Source: Pseudomonas sputi
Lineage (GTDB): Bacteria > Pseudomonadota > Gammaproteobacteria > Pseudomonadales > Pseudomonadaceae
Direction of reading: 5' to 3'
Length of the DNA: 64,000 nucleotides
Assembly (NCBI RefSeq): GCF_021603585.1
Contig: NZ_BQHI01000016.1
Location: forward strand, 1-64,000
Shown here: piece after piece, positions 7,573-17,557 of the stretch
How positions within the stretch are numbered: the first letter of the stretch is position 1
Layout: each line of letters begins with the position of its first letter
Made by a program: the position numbers and the translations under genes
Notes under the pieces: generated by a model
Seen by the model: the letters and a program-made list of their open reading frames with translations, nothing else
Database searches by the model: none
Told to the model about the DNA's origin: nothing

Positions 7573-9843
7573 TCAAATACGCCGTGCGGCGTAACGCTTG
7601 AGCATGCTCGGAACATCGAGAATCAGTGCAATGCGGCCGTCACCGGTGATGGTGGCGCCGGACATGCCCGGAGTTCCCTGGAGCATCTTGCCCAATGGCT
7701 TGATGACCACTTCTTCCTGACCGACCAGTTGATCGACGACGAAGCCGATCCGCTGGGTGCCCACCGAAAGGATCACCACATGGCCTTCGCGCTGCTCTTC
7801 GTGAGCGGCGGAGCTGACCAGCCAGCGCTTGAGGTAGAACAATGGCAGCGCCTTGTCCCGCACGATCACCACTTCCTGACCGTCCACCACGTTGGTGGTC
7901 GACAGGTCGAGGTGGAAAATTTCGTTGACGTTCACCAGCGGGAACGCGAACGCCTGATTGCCGAGCATCACCATCAGGGTCGGCATGATCGCCAGCGTCA
8001 GCGGCACCTTGATGACGATCTTCGAACCCTGGCCCTTGGTCGAGTAGATGTTGATCGAACCGTTGAGCTGGGAAATCTTGGTCTTCACCACGTCCATGCC
8101 GACACCGCGGCCGGATACGTCGGAGATCTCGGTCTTGGTCGAGAACCCCGGGGCGAAAATCAGGTTGTAGCACTCGGTATCGCTCAGGCGATCGGCGGCA
8201 TCCTTGTCCATCACACCGCGTTTCACGGCGATGGCACGCAGGACGTTAGGGTCCATGCCTTTGCCGTCGTCGGAGATCGACAGCAGGATGTGGTCGCCTT
8301 CCTGCTCGGCCGCCAGGATCACCTTGCCGCCACGGGCCTTGCCCGAGGCTTCGCGTTCTTCCGGCGACTCGATACCGTGGTCGACCGCGTTGCGCACCAA
8401 GTGGACCAGCGGGTCGGCCAGGGCCTCGACGAGGTTCTTGTCCAGGTCGGTCTCTTCGCCCACCAGTTCCAGGTTGATCTCTTTCTTGAGCTGACGCGCC
8501 AGGTCGCGAACCAGACGCGGGAAGCGGCCGAAGACTTTCTTGATCGGCTGCATCCGGGTCTTCATCACCGCGGTCTGCAAGTCGGCGGTGACCACGTCGA
8601 GGTTCGACACGGCCTTCTGCATCGACTCGTCGCCGCTGTTCAGGCCCAGGCGCACCAGACGGTTACGCACCAGCACCAGCTCGCCGACCATGTTCATGAT
8701 TTCGTCGAGACGCGCGGTGTCCACACGCACGGTGGTCTCGGCTTCGCTCGCCGGTTTTTCCGGTGGCGGCGTCGCCGGTGCACGGGCCGGAGCCGGTGCC
8801 GCAGCGGCGGCTGGCTTGGCCGGTTCGGCTTTCGGTTCAGGCGCTTTCGCAGCAGGTTTTGCCGCAGCGGCCGGGGCCTTCGCAGCCGGCGCTGCAACCG
8901 CCGAAGCGTTGCCGGCAGTCACGACGGCACCGGTGGCGACGTCAGTGAACTTGCCTTTGCCATGCAGATCATCGAGCAGCGATTCGAACTCGTGGTCGGT
9001 GATCAGATCGCTACCGGCCGCAGCGGCGGCCGGAGCAGCCGGCGCAGGCACCGAAGCAATCGCCGACTCCAGCGCATCGACGGCAAAGTTGCCCTTGCCG
9101 TGCAACTGATCGAGCAACGCTTCGAATTCGTCGTCGGTGATGTCCGAGCTGTCGCCCGCCGCCGGAGCAGCAGGCGCAGCGGCCGCCGGAGCCACGGCGT
9201 CGGCCGCGAACTGGCCTTTGCCATGCAACTGGTCGAGCAGCGACTCGAACTCGGCGTCGGTGATTTCATCGCTGGCCGCTTCGGCGGAAGCAGGCGCAGC
9301 GGCAGCCGCCGGGGCTTCGGCTTCGGCCTTGACGGCATTCAGCGAGTCCAGCAACTGTTCAAATTCGTTATCGGTGATGTCGCCCGAATCGCCTTCGACG
9401 ACCAGCTCTTCGATCATCTCGGCAACCGGCGAAGCCGGGGCTTCATCCGCCGATTGCGGTTCGGCCAGACGCGCCAGGGCGGCCAGCAGTTCCGGGGTGG
9501 CGGCGGTGATCGGGCTGCGATCGCGGACTTCGCTGAACATGCTGTTCACCGCGTCCAGCGCTTCGAGCACCACGTCCATCAGTTCTGCATCGACGCGTCG
9601 TTCACCCTTGCGCAGGATGTCGAACACGTTTTCGGCGATGTGACAGCACTCCACCAGCTCGTTGAGCTGAAGGAAGCCGGCGCCCCCTTTTACAGTGTGG
9701 AAACCGCGAAAAATTGCGTTGAGCAGATCTGCGTCATCCGGGCGGCTTTCCAGCTCGACCAGTTGTTCGGACAGTTGCTCAAGAATCTCGCCGGCCTCAA
9801 CCAGGAAATCCTGAAGGATCTCTTCATCGGCGCCGAAGCTCAT
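7573..9843 (-). CDS. cheA: Chemotaxis histidine kinase CheA
   Basis: 756 aa. The Hpt domain comes first, with phospho-accepting His49 (RGFHTVKGG). A long Ala/Pro-rich linker (~155-370) follows, carrying four copies of an ITDxEFExLLDxLHGKG motif. Next are the dimerisation domain (~375-440), the ATPase ([13 protein letters not shown]-box, [10 protein letters not shown]1 box) and a C-terminal CheW-like domain. It phosphorylates CheY and CheB in response to receptors. The repeated linker is unusual and is discussed as a finding. Confidence 0.97.
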   Translation of the reverse strand: MSFGADEEILQDFLVEAGEILEQLSEQLVELESRPDDADLLNAIFRGFHTVKGGAGFLQLNELVECCHIAENVFDILRKGERRVDAELMDVVLEALDAVNSMFSEVRDRSPITAATPELLAALARLAEPQSADEAPASPVAEMIEELVVEGDSGDITDNEFEQLLDSLNAVKAEAEAPAAAAAPASAEAASDEITDAEFESLLDQLHGKGQFAADAVAPAAAAPAAPAAGDSSDITDDEFEALLDQLHGKGNFAVDALESAIASVPAPAAPAAAAAGSDLITDHEFESLLDDLHGKGKFTDVATGAVVTAGNASAVAAPAAKAPAAAAKPAAKAPEPKAEPAKPAAAAAPAPARAPATPPPEKPASEAETTVRVDTARLDEIMNMVGELVLVRNRLVRLGLNSGDESMQKAVSNLDVVTADLQTAVMKTRMQPIKKVFGRFPRLVRDLARQLKKEINLELVGEETDLDKNLVEALADPLVHLVRNAVDHGIESPEEREASGKARGGKVILAAEQEGDHILLSISDDGKGMDPNVLRAIAVKRGVMDKDAADRLSDTECYNLIFAPGFSTKTEISDVSGRGVGMDVVKTKISQLNGSINIYSTKGQGSKIVIKVPLTLAIMPTLMVMLGNQAFAFPLVNVNEIFHLDLSTTNVVDGQEVVIVRDKALPLFYLKRWLVSSAAHEEQREGHVVILSVGTQRIGFVVDQLVGQEEVVIKPLGKMLQGTPGMSGATITGDGRIALILDVPSMLKRYAARRI
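8947..9378 (-). repeat. Four degenerate ITD-EFE-LLD-LHGKG repeats inside cheA
   Basis: Protein-level repeats at CheA residues ~156-170 (weakest copy), 194-212, 235-253 and 281-299, separated by 22-27-residue Ala/Pro spacers. The last three share LHGKG followed by a residue and Phe. The corresponding DNA is also recognisably repeated. Confidence 0.85.
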
Positions 9844-9897
9844 TAATGGGGTGCTCCTACAGGTCTAAAAACCCAAAAAACCTAGAATTCCAAAACT

Positions 9898-10686
9898 CTA
9901 GAATCCAAGGCTGGATAACAAATCGTCCACATCGTCCTGACCGGACACAACGTCTTCTCGTTTATCGGCATGAATCTGCGGACCTTCACCCTGCGAGAGA
10001 TGTTTTTGTGGATCTTTTTCAGCAAGCATCGCCGCACGGTCATGTTCGATGCCCGCAAAGCGGTCCACCTGGCTGGCCATGAGCACGAGCTTGAGCAGGT
10101 TGCTTTCGACTTCGGTGACCAACTGGGTCACGCGCTTGATCACCTGGCCGGTGAGGTCCTGGTAATCCTGGGCGAGCAGAATGTCGTTCAGATTGCTCGA
10201 CACCGCGCGGTTGTCCGCGCTGCTGCGTGCCAGAAAACCGTCGACCCGGCGCGCCAGTTCACGGAACTCTTCAGCCCCGACCTCACGGCGCATGAAACGG
10301 CCCCAATCGGCGCTCAAGGCCTGGGCTTCGTTAGCCAGGCCATTGACCACAGGGGTCGCGCTTTCCACCAGATCCATGGTGCGGTTGGCGGCAGCTTCGG
10401 TCAGTTTGACCACGTAGCCCAGGCGCTCGGTAGCGTCGGTAATCTGCGACACTTCCTCGGCCTGCGGCATGTGCGGATCGATCTGGAAATTGACGATCGC
10501 ACTGTGCAGTTCACGCGTGAGCTTGCCCACTTCCTGGTACAGGCCACGGTCACGGGTCTGATTGAGCTCATGGATCAGTTGCACCGCGTCGCCGAACTTG
10601 CCTTTCTCAAGGCTTTCGACCAGTTCGACCGCGTGTTTTTTCAGGGTCGACTCGAAATCGCCCTGTGAAGATTCGTTATGCTCCAT
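9898..10686 (-). CDS. cheZ: CheY-P phosphatase CheZ
   Basis: 262 aa, mostly helical. The active-site signature LAQDYQDLTGQVIKRV is present, with the Gln that CheZ inserts into the CheY active site. The C-terminus ends in DDVDDLLSSLGF, the acidic/hydrophobic tail that binds CheY. ATG at 10686 is chosen for its GGGGGAG ribosome site; an ATG at 10704 overlapping the cheY stop would add six residues. It dephosphorylates CheY-P and so resets the motor signal. Confidence 0.96.
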   Translation of the reverse strand: MEHNESSQGDFESTLKKHAVELVESLEKGKFGDAVQLIHELNQTRDRGLYQEVGKLTRELHSAIVNFQIDPHMPQAEEVSQITDATERLGYVVKLTEAAANRTMDLVESATPVVNGLANEAQALSADWGRFMRREVGAEEFRELARRVDGFLARSSADNRAVSSNLNDILLAQDYQDLTGQVIKRVTQLVTEVESNLLKLVLMASQVDRFAGIEHDRAAMLAEKDPQKHLSQGEGPQIHADKREDVVSGQDDVDDLLSSLGF

Positions 10687-10703
10687 AGCTCCCCCGCGCG
10701 TCA

Positions 10704-11075
10704 TCAGCCGATGCGTTCGAAAATCTTCTCGATTTTTTCTTTCAGCGCCTGAGCCGTGAAAGGTTTGACCACGTAGCCGTTCACGCCGGCCTGGGCCGCT
10801 TCGATGATCTGCTCGCGCTTGGCTTCAGCGGTCACCATCAGCACCGGCAGGTGCTTGAGCTTTTCATCGGCGCGCACGTGGCGCAGCAGGTCGATGCCGG
10901 TCATGCCGGGCATGTTCCAGTCCGTTACCAGAAAGTCGATGCTGCCGCTGTTGAGCACCGGAATGGCAGTGGTGCCATCGTCGGCCTCGACCGTGTTGGT
11001 GAACCCCAGATCACGCAACAGATTCTTGATGATCCGCCGCATCGTTGAGAAGTCATCAACGATGAGGATTTTCAT
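10704..11075 (-). CDS. cheY: Chemotaxis response regulator CheY
   Basis: 123 aa, a lone receiver domain with the acidic pocket DD (7-8), phospho-acceptor Asp52 (VTDWNMPG), a Thr in VMVTAEA and the Lys in VVKPF. It binds the flagellar switch (FliM) when phosphorylated. ATG at 11075 gives the standard family start [10 protein letters not shown]; a GGAGG lies somewhat far upstream (16 bases). It is the first gene of the chemotaxis operon after a 167-bp gap behind fliA. Confidence 0.96.
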   Translation of the reverse strand: MKILIVDDFSTMRRIIKNLLRDLGFTNTVEADDGTTAIPVLNSGSIDFLVTDWNMPGMTGIDLLRHVRADEKLKHLPVLMVTAEAKREQIIEAAQAGVNGYVVKPFTAQALKEKIEKIFERIG

Positions 11076-11242
11076 GTCTTTGTTCAATTCGACCTCCAAG
11101 CAGTCTTAAACGCGCCCAGCACCTGGACGCGCCATTTCAATCAATCCGGCAAAACACTCGATGACTGTCTGGAGCACAACAGAGCAAGACCGGTGCCGTT
11201 CACCACCGCACCAGCCTCGTTCACAGTGTCCCCACACTGCCT

Positions 11243-11983
11243 TCAGCGCGCTCGCCACTCCCCCAAACGCCCCCGCAAGCGGGCCGCGCACTGGCTGTGT
11301 AACTGGCTGACCCGCGATTCACTGACGCCAAGGACTTCACCGATCTCCTTGAGGTTCAGCTCTTCGTCGTAGTACAGCGCCAACACCAGTCGCTCACGCT
11401 CCGGCAAATTGGCAATCGCGTCCGCCAGCGCGGCCTGGAAACGTTCGTCTTCCAGATCGCGCGACGGCTCCAGATGAGCACTGGCGCCATCCTCGTGCAG
11501 CCCTTCGTGTTCGCCGTCCTGCAACAGGTCGTCGAAACTGAACAGGCGGCTGCCCAGGGTGTCGTTCAAAATCCCGTAGTAATCGTCGAGACTCAATTGG
11601 AGTTCGGCCGCAACTTCGTGATCTTTAGCGTCACGGCCGGTTTTAGCTTCAATTGCACGAATCGCGTCGCTGACCATACGGGTATTGCGGTGAACCGAGC
11701 GTGGCGCCCAGTCCCCCTTGCGTACTTCATCGAGCATCGCGCCGCGGATCCGGATGCCCGCGTATGTCTCAAAACTGGCGCCCTTGCTGGCGTCGTATTT
11801 GGTCGAGACTTCGAGCAGGCCGATCATCCCGGCCTGGATCAGGTCTTCGACCTGCACACTGGCCGGCAATCGCGCCAGCAAGTGGTAGGCGATGCGTTTG
11901 ACCAGTGGCGCGTAACGCTCGATCAGCTCGTACTGCGCGTCACGCGCCGACTTCTTGTAGAAATTCATACCGCTGGCGGTCAT
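11243..11983 (-). CDS. fliA: RNA polymerase sigma factor FliA (sigma-28)
   Basis: 246 aa, sigma-70 family type 3. Region 2 (AYHLLARLPASVQVEDLIQAG, SFETYAGIRIRGAMLDEVR) and region 4 (LPERERLVLALYYDEELNLKEIGEVLGVSESRVSQ) are clear. Start ATG overlaps the fleN stop (ATGA). It directs late flagellar genes such as fliC. The 143-bp region after it, before cheY, shows no convincing terminator or sigma-28 site. Confidence 0.97.
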   Translation of the reverse strand: MTASGMNFYKKSARDAQYELIERYAPLVKRIAYHLLARLPASVQVEDLIQAGMIGLLEVSTKYDASKGASFETYAGIRIRGAMLDEVRKGDWAPRSVHRNTRMVSDAIRAIEAKTGRDAKDHEVAAELQLSLDDYYGILNDTLGSRLFSFDDLLQDGEHEGLHEDGASAHLEPSRDLEDERFQAALADAIANLPERERLVLALYYDEELNLKEIGEVLGVSESRVSQLHSQCAARLRGRLGEWRAR

Positions 11984-12810
11984 AGCACAGGTCCTGCCGT
12001 TTGCTGCACGAGGCGCTCGACGAAAAATTCGAGGTGGCCACGCGGGTTGGCGGGCAGCGGCCAGGTGTCGACCTTCTGTGCGATCGCCTTGAACGCCAGC
12101 GCGCACTTGGAACGCGGGAAGGCTTCATAGACCGCACGCTGCTTCTGCACCGCCTTGCGCACGCTTTCGTCGTAGGGCACCGCGCCGACGTATTGTAGGG
12201 CGACGTCGAGGAAGCGATCCGTGACCTTGGTCAACTTGGCGAACAGATTGCGACCTTCCTGTGGGCTCTGGGCCATGTTGGCCAGGACGCGGAAGCGGTT
12301 CATGCCGTAATCGCGGTTCAGCAGTTTGATCAGCGCGTAGGCGTCGGTGATCGAGGTCGGCTCGTCGCACACCACCAGCAACACTTCCTGGGCTGCGCGA
12401 ACAAAACTGACTACCGAGTCACCAATACCCGCAGCGGTGTCGATCACCAGCACATCGAGATTGTCGCCGATGTCACTGAACGCCTGAATCAGGCCGGCAT
12501 GCTGGGCCGGGCTCAGGTGAACCATGCTCTGGGTGCCGGAAGCGGCCGGCACGATGCGGATCCCGCCGGGGCCCTGCAACAGCACGTCGCGCAGCTCGCA
12601 GCGGCCTTCGATCACGTCGGCCAGGGTGCGTTTGGGTGTGAGGCCCAGCAGAACGTCGACGTTCGCCAGCCCCAGGTCGGCGTCCAGCAGCATGACCCGA
12701 CGGCCAAGCTCTGCCAGGGCCAGGGACAAGTTCACTGACACATTAGTCTTGCCGACGCCACCTTTGCCGCCGGTCACCGCGATCACCTGTACGGGATGCA
12801 TGCTGCCCAT
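11980..12810 (-). CDS. fleN: Flagellar number regulator FleN (FlhG-type MinD ATPase)
   Basis: 276 aa. Deviant Walker A GGKGGVGKTNVSVNL (residues ~14-28), LDADLGLANVDVLLGL and DTAAGIGDSV motifs identify the FlhG/YlxH branch of MinD ATPases. It restrains FleQ and with FlhF keeps the cell at a set number of polar flagella. The start MGSMHPVQ follows an AAGGTAAAG ribosome site, and the gene lies between flhF and fliA as in P. aeruginosa. Confidence 0.97.
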   Translation of the reverse strand: MGSMHPVQVIAVTGGKGGVGKTNVSVNLSLALAELGRRVMLLDADLGLANVDVLLGLTPKRTLADVIEGRCELRDVLLQGPGGIRIVPAASGTQSMVHLSPAQHAGLIQAFSDIGDNLDVLVIDTAAGIGDSVVSFVRAAQEVLLVVCDEPTSITDAYALIKLLNRDYGMNRFRVLANMAQSPQEGRNLFAKLTKVTDRFLDVALQYVGAVPYDESVRKAVQKQRAVYEAFPRSKCALAFKAIAQKVDTWPLPANPRGHLEFFVERLVQQTAGPVL

Positions 12811-12923
12811 GTTATTTCTTTACCTTGTCTTGCATAGACGGAGGCCACATTACTGGCTGCGCGTTCACAACCGGAACAATGCATGGCAGACCATCGATGT
12901 AGGTACAAAAACGGTTCATTACC

Positions 12924-14264
12924 TCAGCCAACCTGCTTGGTCGGACTGTGGTAGATATCAGCGAACATGTCAGCCATGGCTTCTTCGCTGGGTTCTTCCT
13001 GCATTTGCACACTGACGGCGCGGCTGACCAGTTGATGACGGCGCGGCAGATGCAGATCATCCGGAATACGCGGCCCATCGGTCAGGTAGGCGACCGGCAG
13101 TTCGTGACTGATTGCCAGACTCAGCACTTCGCCAAGGCTGGCCGTTTCATCCAGTTTAGTCAGGATGCACCCGGCGAGCCCGCAACGCTTGTAACTGTGA
13201 TAAGCGGCGGTTAGAACCTGTTTCTGGCTGGTGGTTGCCAGCACCAGATAATTTTTCGACCGAATGCCACGACCGGCCAGACTTTCCAGCTGCATGCGCA
13301 GGGCCGGATCGCTGGCTTGCAGGCCGGCGGTATCGATCAGCACCACGCGTTTGCGCAGCAGTGGATCCAGCGCCTGCACCAGGGACTGGCCCGGATCGAC
13401 GTGGGTCACCGAAACATTGAGGATACGGCCCAGCGTCTTGAGCTGCTCCTGGGCGCCGATACGGAAACTGTCCATGCTCACCAGCGCGATGTTCTGCGCG
13501 CCGTACTTGAGCACGTAGCGGGCGGCCAGTTTGGCCAGGGTGGTGGTCTTGCCCATGCCGGCCGGGCCGACCATGGCAATCACCCCGCCCTCTTCCAGCG
13601 GCTCGACTTCCGGTACGGCGATCATTCGTGCCAGATGCGCCAGCAGCATGCGCCAGGCCTGACGGGGCTCGTCGATCTCGGTGATCATCGACAGCAGATC
13701 GCGGGACAGCGGGCCGGACAAACCGATGCGTTGCAGACGACGGTACAGATTGGCCTGGGCCGGACGGCTGCCTTGCAGTTGGTTCCAGGCCAGGGTGCCG
13801 AGTTGCACTTCCATCAGCTCGCGCAGGCTGTTGAGCTCGAAACGCATCGAGTCCAGTGCACGCGGGTCGACGCCTGCGGCAGCCGGTGCAGGCGCCGGTA
13901 CCGGACGGGCCGGCGCCTCATAGGTCGGTTCGGTCAACGGTTCGGCGGCGGTCAGCGGCAGGCCGGCCGTCAACGGCAGCCCGGCGAACAGCTGGCGATT
14001 GGTGTTGCCGTCGGCCTCGCCACGCAGACTCAGTTCGGCCTGGGCGGTAACGATGCGCGACTGGGTCTTGCGCAGCTCGTCCTCGAGCTCCATGTTCGGA
14101 ACACGCGGGGCCAACGCCGACAGTTTGTAATCGAGCGCCGCCGTCAGCTCGACGCCGCCGGCGATGCGGCGGTTGCCAATGATAGCGGCATCAGCGCCCA
14201 GCTCATCACGAACCAGCTTCATGGCCTGACGCATATCGGCGGCAAAAAAACGCTTAACTTGCAT
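12924..14264 (-). CDS. flhF: Flagellar placement GTPase FlhF
   Basis: 446 aa. A basic N-terminal B domain (MQVKRFFAADMRQAM), a Pro/Ala-rich middle (~95-135) and an SRP-type NG GTPase. The P-loop GPAGMGKTT is at 233-241, DTAG is at 311-314, and the TKLDE specificity motif follows later. It recruits early basal-body parts to the pole. It is separated from fleN by 113 bp and from flhA by 11 bp, so flhA-flhF-fleN-fliA read as one unit. Confidence 0.97.
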   Translation of the reverse strand: MQVKRFFAADMRQAMKLVRDELGADAAIIGNRRIAGGVELTAALDYKLSALAPRVPNMELEDELRKTQSRIVTAQAELSLRGEADGNTNRQLFAGLPLTAGLPLTAAEPLTEPTYEAPARPVPAPAPAAAGVDPRALDSMRFELNSLRELMEVQLGTLAWNQLQGSRPAQANLYRRLQRIGLSGPLSRDLLSMITEIDEPRQAWRMLLAHLARMIAVPEVEPLEEGGVIAMVGPAGMGKTTTLAKLAARYVLKYGAQNIALVSMDSFRIGAQEQLKTLGRILNVSVTHVDPGQSLVQALDPLLRKRVVLIDTAGLQASDPALRMQLESLAGRGIRSKNYLVLATTSQKQVLTAAYHSYKRCGLAGCILTKLDETASLGEVLSLAISHELPVAYLTDGPRIPDDLHLPRRHQLVSRAVSVQMQEEPSEEAMADMFADIYHSPTKQVG

Positions 14265-14275
14265 AAACCACTACC

Positions 14276-16405
14276 TCAGCCGTTGGGCCCTACTGTCGCA
14301 ACGATGGTCACTTGCTTGTTGTCCGGAATTTCCTGGTAGGCCAGCACATGCAGTCCGGGAACTGCCAGGCGACCAAAGCGCGAGAGCATCGCGCGAACCG
14401 GGCCTGCTACCAACAGGATCACCGGCTGACCTTGCATTTCCTGGCGCTGCGCCGCTTCGATCAGCGAACGCTGCAGCTTCTCGGCCATGCTCGGCTCCAG
14501 CAGAACGCCCTCTTCCGAGCCTTGTCCTGCCTTCTGCAGACTATTGAGCAATATTTGTTCCAACCTTGGCTCCAGCGTGATAACTGGCAGCTCCGACTCA
14601 GTCCCTACAATGCTTTGGACGATGGCGCGGGATACGCCGACCCGCACAGCGGCCACCAAAGCGGCGGTATCTTGACTCTTGGCGGCATTGTTGGCGATGG
14701 CTTCGGCAATGCTGCGGATATCGCGCACCGGCACGTGTTCGGCCAGCAACGCCTGCAGCACCTTGAGCAATTGCGACAGCGTGACCACGCCCGGCACCAG
14801 CTCTTCAGCCAGTTTCGGCGAGCTCTTGGCCAGCAATTGCATCAATTGCTGCACTTCTTCGTGACCGATCAGCTCGCTGGAGTGCTTGTACAGAATCTGG
14901 TTCAAGTGCGTGGCGACCACGGTGCTGGCATCGACCACGGTGTAACCGAGCGATTGCGCCTGAGCCCGCTGGCTGACCTCGATCCACACCGCCTCCAGGC
15001 CGAAAGCCGGATCTTTGGCGGTGATGCCGTTGAGCGTGCCGTAGACCTGACCCGGGTTGATCGCCAGTTCGCGATCCGGATAGATCTCGGCTTCGGCCAG
15101 GATCACGCCCATCAGGGTCAGACGATAGGCGCTCGGCGCCAGGTCGAGGTTGTCGCGAATGTGCACAGTCGGCATCAGGAAGCCCAGATCCTGCGAGAGC
15201 TTCTTGCGCACGCCCTTGATCCGCGCCAGCAATTGCCCGCCCTGGTTGCGGTCCACCAATGGAATCAGGCGGTAGCCGACTTCCAGGCCGATCATGTCGA
15301 TCGGGGTCACGTCGTCCCAGCCCAGCTCCTTGGTTTCCATGGCGCGGGCCGGCGACGGCAGCAGTTCCTGCTGGCGCTTGACCTCTTCCAGCGCGATGAC
15401 CTTGGCCACGTTCTGCTTCTTCCAGAACAGGTAAGCAGCACCGGCAGCCAGCGCAGCCATGCTCAGGAACGAGAAGTGCGGCATGCCCGGCACCAGGCCC
15501 ATGACTGCCATCAGACCGGCCGCCACCGCCAGCGCTTTGGGCGAGGCGAACATCTGGCGATTGATCTGCTTGCCCATGTCTTCCGAACCGGAAGCACGGG
15601 TCACCATGATCGCTGCTGCTGTAGATAACAACAGTGATGGCAATTGCGCCACTAAACCGTCACCGATGGTCAGCAAGGCGTAGACCTTGCCGGCGTCGGC
15701 GAAGCTCATGTTGTGCTGGAAGATACCGACAGCAATGCCGCCGATCAGGTTGATGAACAGAATCAGCAAACCGGCGATGGCGTCACCACGGACGAACTTG
15801 CTGGCACCGTCCATCGAACCGTAGAACTCTGCCTCCTGGGCAACTTCCTGACGACGGGCCTTGGCCTGGGCCTGGTCGATCAGGCCGGCGTTGAGGTCGG
15901 CGTCGATCGCCATTTGCTTGCCGGGCATCGCATCGAGGGTGAAACGCGCGCTCACCTCGGAAATCCTCCCGGCACCCTTGGTCACCACGACGAAGTTGAT
16001 GATCATCAAAATCGCGAAGACCACGACACCGACCACGTAGTTACCGCCGATCACCACCTCACCGAAGGCCTGGATCACCTTGCCGGCCGCGGCGTGGCCG
16101 TCCTGACCGTGGAGCATCACCACCCGCGTCGACGCCACGTTCAGCGCCAGCCGCAACAACGTCGCCACCAGCAGGATCGTCGGGAACACCGCAAAATCCA
16201 GCGGCCGCAAGGCGTACACGCAGACCAGCAGCACGACGATCGACAGGGCAATGTTGAAGGTGAAGAACACGTCGAGCAGGAACGGCGGCACCGGCAACAT
16301 CATCATCGCCAGCATGACCAGCAGCAACAGCGGCACACCCAGATTGCCCCGGCTGAGGTCGGCAACATTCGAGCGAGCAGTGTTGAATAACTGAGAGCGA
16401 TCCAC
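14276..16405 (-). CDS. flhA: Flagellar export gate protein FlhA
   Basis: 709 aa, the usual FlhA length. The N-terminal half has about eight membrane segments beginning at residue ~22. Between them lies the conserved cytoplasmic loop with RISEVSARFTLDAMPGKQMAIDADL, the FHIPEP region that couples proton flow. The C-terminal cytoplasmic domain binds chaperone-substrate complexes. A sigma-54 site lies 62 bp upstream. Confidence 0.98.
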   Translation of the reverse strand: MDRSQLFNTARSNVADLSRGNLGVPLLLLVMLAMMMLPVPPFLLDVFFTFNIALSIVVLLVCVYALRPLDFAVFPTILLVATLLRLALNVASTRVVMLHGQDGHAAAGKVIQAFGEVVIGGNYVVGVVVFAILMIINFVVVTKGAGRISEVSARFTLDAMPGKQMAIDADLNAGLIDQAQAKARRQEVAQEAEFYGSMDGASKFVRGDAIAGLLILFINLIGGIAVGIFQHNMSFADAGKVYALLTIGDGLVAQLPSLLLSTAAAIMVTRASGSEDMGKQINRQMFASPKALAVAAGLMAVMGLVPGMPHFSFLSMAALAAGAAYLFWKKQNVAKVIALEEVKRQQELLPSPARAMETKELGWDDVTPIDMIGLEVGYRLIPLVDRNQGGQLLARIKGVRKKLSQDLGFLMPTVHIRDNLDLAPSAYRLTLMGVILAEAEIYPDRELAINPGQVYGTLNGITAKDPAFGLEAVWIEVSQRAQAQSLGYTVVDASTVVATHLNQILYKHSSELIGHEEVQQLMQLLAKSSPKLAEELVPGVVTLSQLLKVLQALLAEHVPVRDIRSIAEAIANNAAKSQDTAALVAAVRVGVSRAIVQSIVGTESELPVITLEPRLEQILLNSLQKAGQGSEEGVLLEPSMAEKLQRSLIEAAQRQEMQGQPVILLVAGPVRAMLSRFGRLAVPGLHVLAYQEIPDNKQVTIVATVGPNG

Positions 16406-16466
16406 CGGTTTTCCCCGTTCCTTTAAAGCAAACTTTTGACGCCCAGAGCGGGCGCAGGGCGGCTAT

Positions 16467-16482
16467 TGCAAGAAGCCTTCCA
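16467..16482 (-). promoter_or_regulatory. Sigma-54 promoter of flhA-flhF-fleN-fliA
   Basis: Read on the minus strand: TGGAAG-GCTTC-TTGCA, with the invariant GG and GC separated by 10 bases. It lies 62 bp before the flhA ATG, consistent with FleQ-dependent control. Confidence 0.72.
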
Positions 16483-16525
16483 ACTTTTGCCAAGGCGTGA
16501 AACAGAGGGGGTGATGAATGCACAA

Positions 16526-16557
16526 AGGGGCGGCACGCACGTCGTGCGCCCGCCCCT
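16526..16557 (-). terminator. Hairpin terminator downstream of the 222-aa gene
   Basis: Strong GC stem (minus strand AGGGGCGGGCGCACG ... CGTGCGTGCCGCCCCT) followed by TTTG. It insulates the flhA promoter from the accessory gene upstream. The T-run is short, so confidence is moderate. Confidence 0.55.
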
Positions 16558-16592
16558 ATTCAGCGACGTTCAACGAGAAGAAACCCCGATAG

Positions 16593-17261
16593 TCAACTGG
16601 CTACCAGAATGTGCGCCGAAGTGATCGGACCGAAAGAGAGGGCCGCATTATCCAGATAGCGCGTACCCCTGAACACGCTGTGACCACCGACATCGACAAC
16701 GTCCTCCTCCGTATACATCAGTACCACCATGGTGACAGGCGCGACATCAGCGGACTTCACATGACCTTCCATCAGGTTCAAGGCCCATTCGAAACGCATG
16801 AATGGCAGATCACTGATTTCGATCGGAGGCGCGCCCGCATCCAGTCGAAAGTACTGCCGCGTCGTGATGCGCAATTGGTTGCCGACCACCGTGAACGAGG
16901 GTTTTCCATATCGTCGCTCTACGGGCCCGCCATCACTCGCCCACTGGTCCATGTAATAACCAGGGTGGGTGAAGAGAGCGAACAACGACGGGTTATCGCT
17001 GATATTACCGGCCGCATCAAAGAAGTAGTTGTAGGAGTAGTGATACGCAAACCCGGCCAGTTCAGGCCGAATCGCATTGATGGGCTTATCCAGATAATTC
17101 GGAATGAACTGATTGGCCATGACCAGAAAGTTGAGAAAGTCCAGCTTCAGGTCGAACGTCACCTCATAGAAGATGGTCCGCTCGCCTGCGTCCCTTTCCA
17201 GCTTCCCTGAAACGAACTCCATCTCCATGCCCGGCAGTTTTCGGTAAACGCGCCTTGTCAT
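16593..17261 (-). CDS. Unrecognised 222-aa protein in the flhA-flhB gap
   Basis: I do not recognise the family. The product is a soluble-looking 222-residue protein with no signal peptide or membrane helix and many aromatic residues (FAYHYSYNYFFD, FTHPGYYMDQW). The strand-like pattern in the last third suggests a beta-rich fold. It starts MTRRVYRKLPG. By eye, base composition is less GC-rich than the flagellar genes around it, which together with its place in a variable slot suggests later acquisition. It has its own hairpin downstream and no clear operon partner. The reading frame is long, with ordinary codon use, and no plausible competing frame. Confidence 0.7.
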   Translation of the reverse strand: MTRRVYRKLPGMEMEFVSGKLERDAGERTIFYEVTFDLKLDFLNFLVMANQFIPNYLDKPINAIRPELAGFAYHYSYNYFFDAAGNISDNPSLFALFTHPGYYMDQWASDGGPVERRYGKPSFTVVGNQLRITTRQYFRLDAGAPPIEISDLPFMRFEWALNLMEGHVKSADVAPVTMVVLMYTEEDVVDVGGHSVFRGTRYLDNAALSFGPITSAHILVAS

Positions 17262-17549
17262 GATCTACCCCGGATTTCCAGTGAATGAGTTATCAACCAC
17301 TGCGTTCGCAGAGTGCGAATAGGCAACGGCGTGAATTCCGGGTTTATGAGGCGCCAGGGAACAACACGCGTCTACTGTCAGAACTAACAGGTGGAGGGAC
17401 TTTTCAGACCGGCGGCACCAAGCGCTCCTTAAACTGCGGTGTTTAAAAGACACCTTCAGACACGCCTTCGAGGCTACGATTCCTTGCGCCGTTGCCTACA
17501 GCTACGCCAGAATCCGCCGGCTTGTGCGCCTTGGGGTCGGGTTCTATTG
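17262..17549. other. Intergenic region without a supported gene
   Basis: Between the divergent 222-aa gene and the DUF6124 leader. It presumably holds promoters for both. No convincing -10/-35 pair, ORF or repeat was seen. Confidence 0.5.
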
Positions 17550-17557
17550 TGGATCGG

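Noticed and set aside
7417-9846. 809-aa open frame on the plus strand opposite cheA
   Set aside because: Antisense shadow of cheA, with Arg/His-rich composition and repeats that only mirror the CheA linker.
11100-11242. Sigma-28 promoter for cheY
   Set aside because: Only a weak GCCGGATT resemblance on the minus strand, without a matching -35 at the right distance.
14312-15628. 438-aa plus-strand frame opposite flhA
   Set aside because: His/Gln/Arg-rich shadow of flhA; no start signal or domain.
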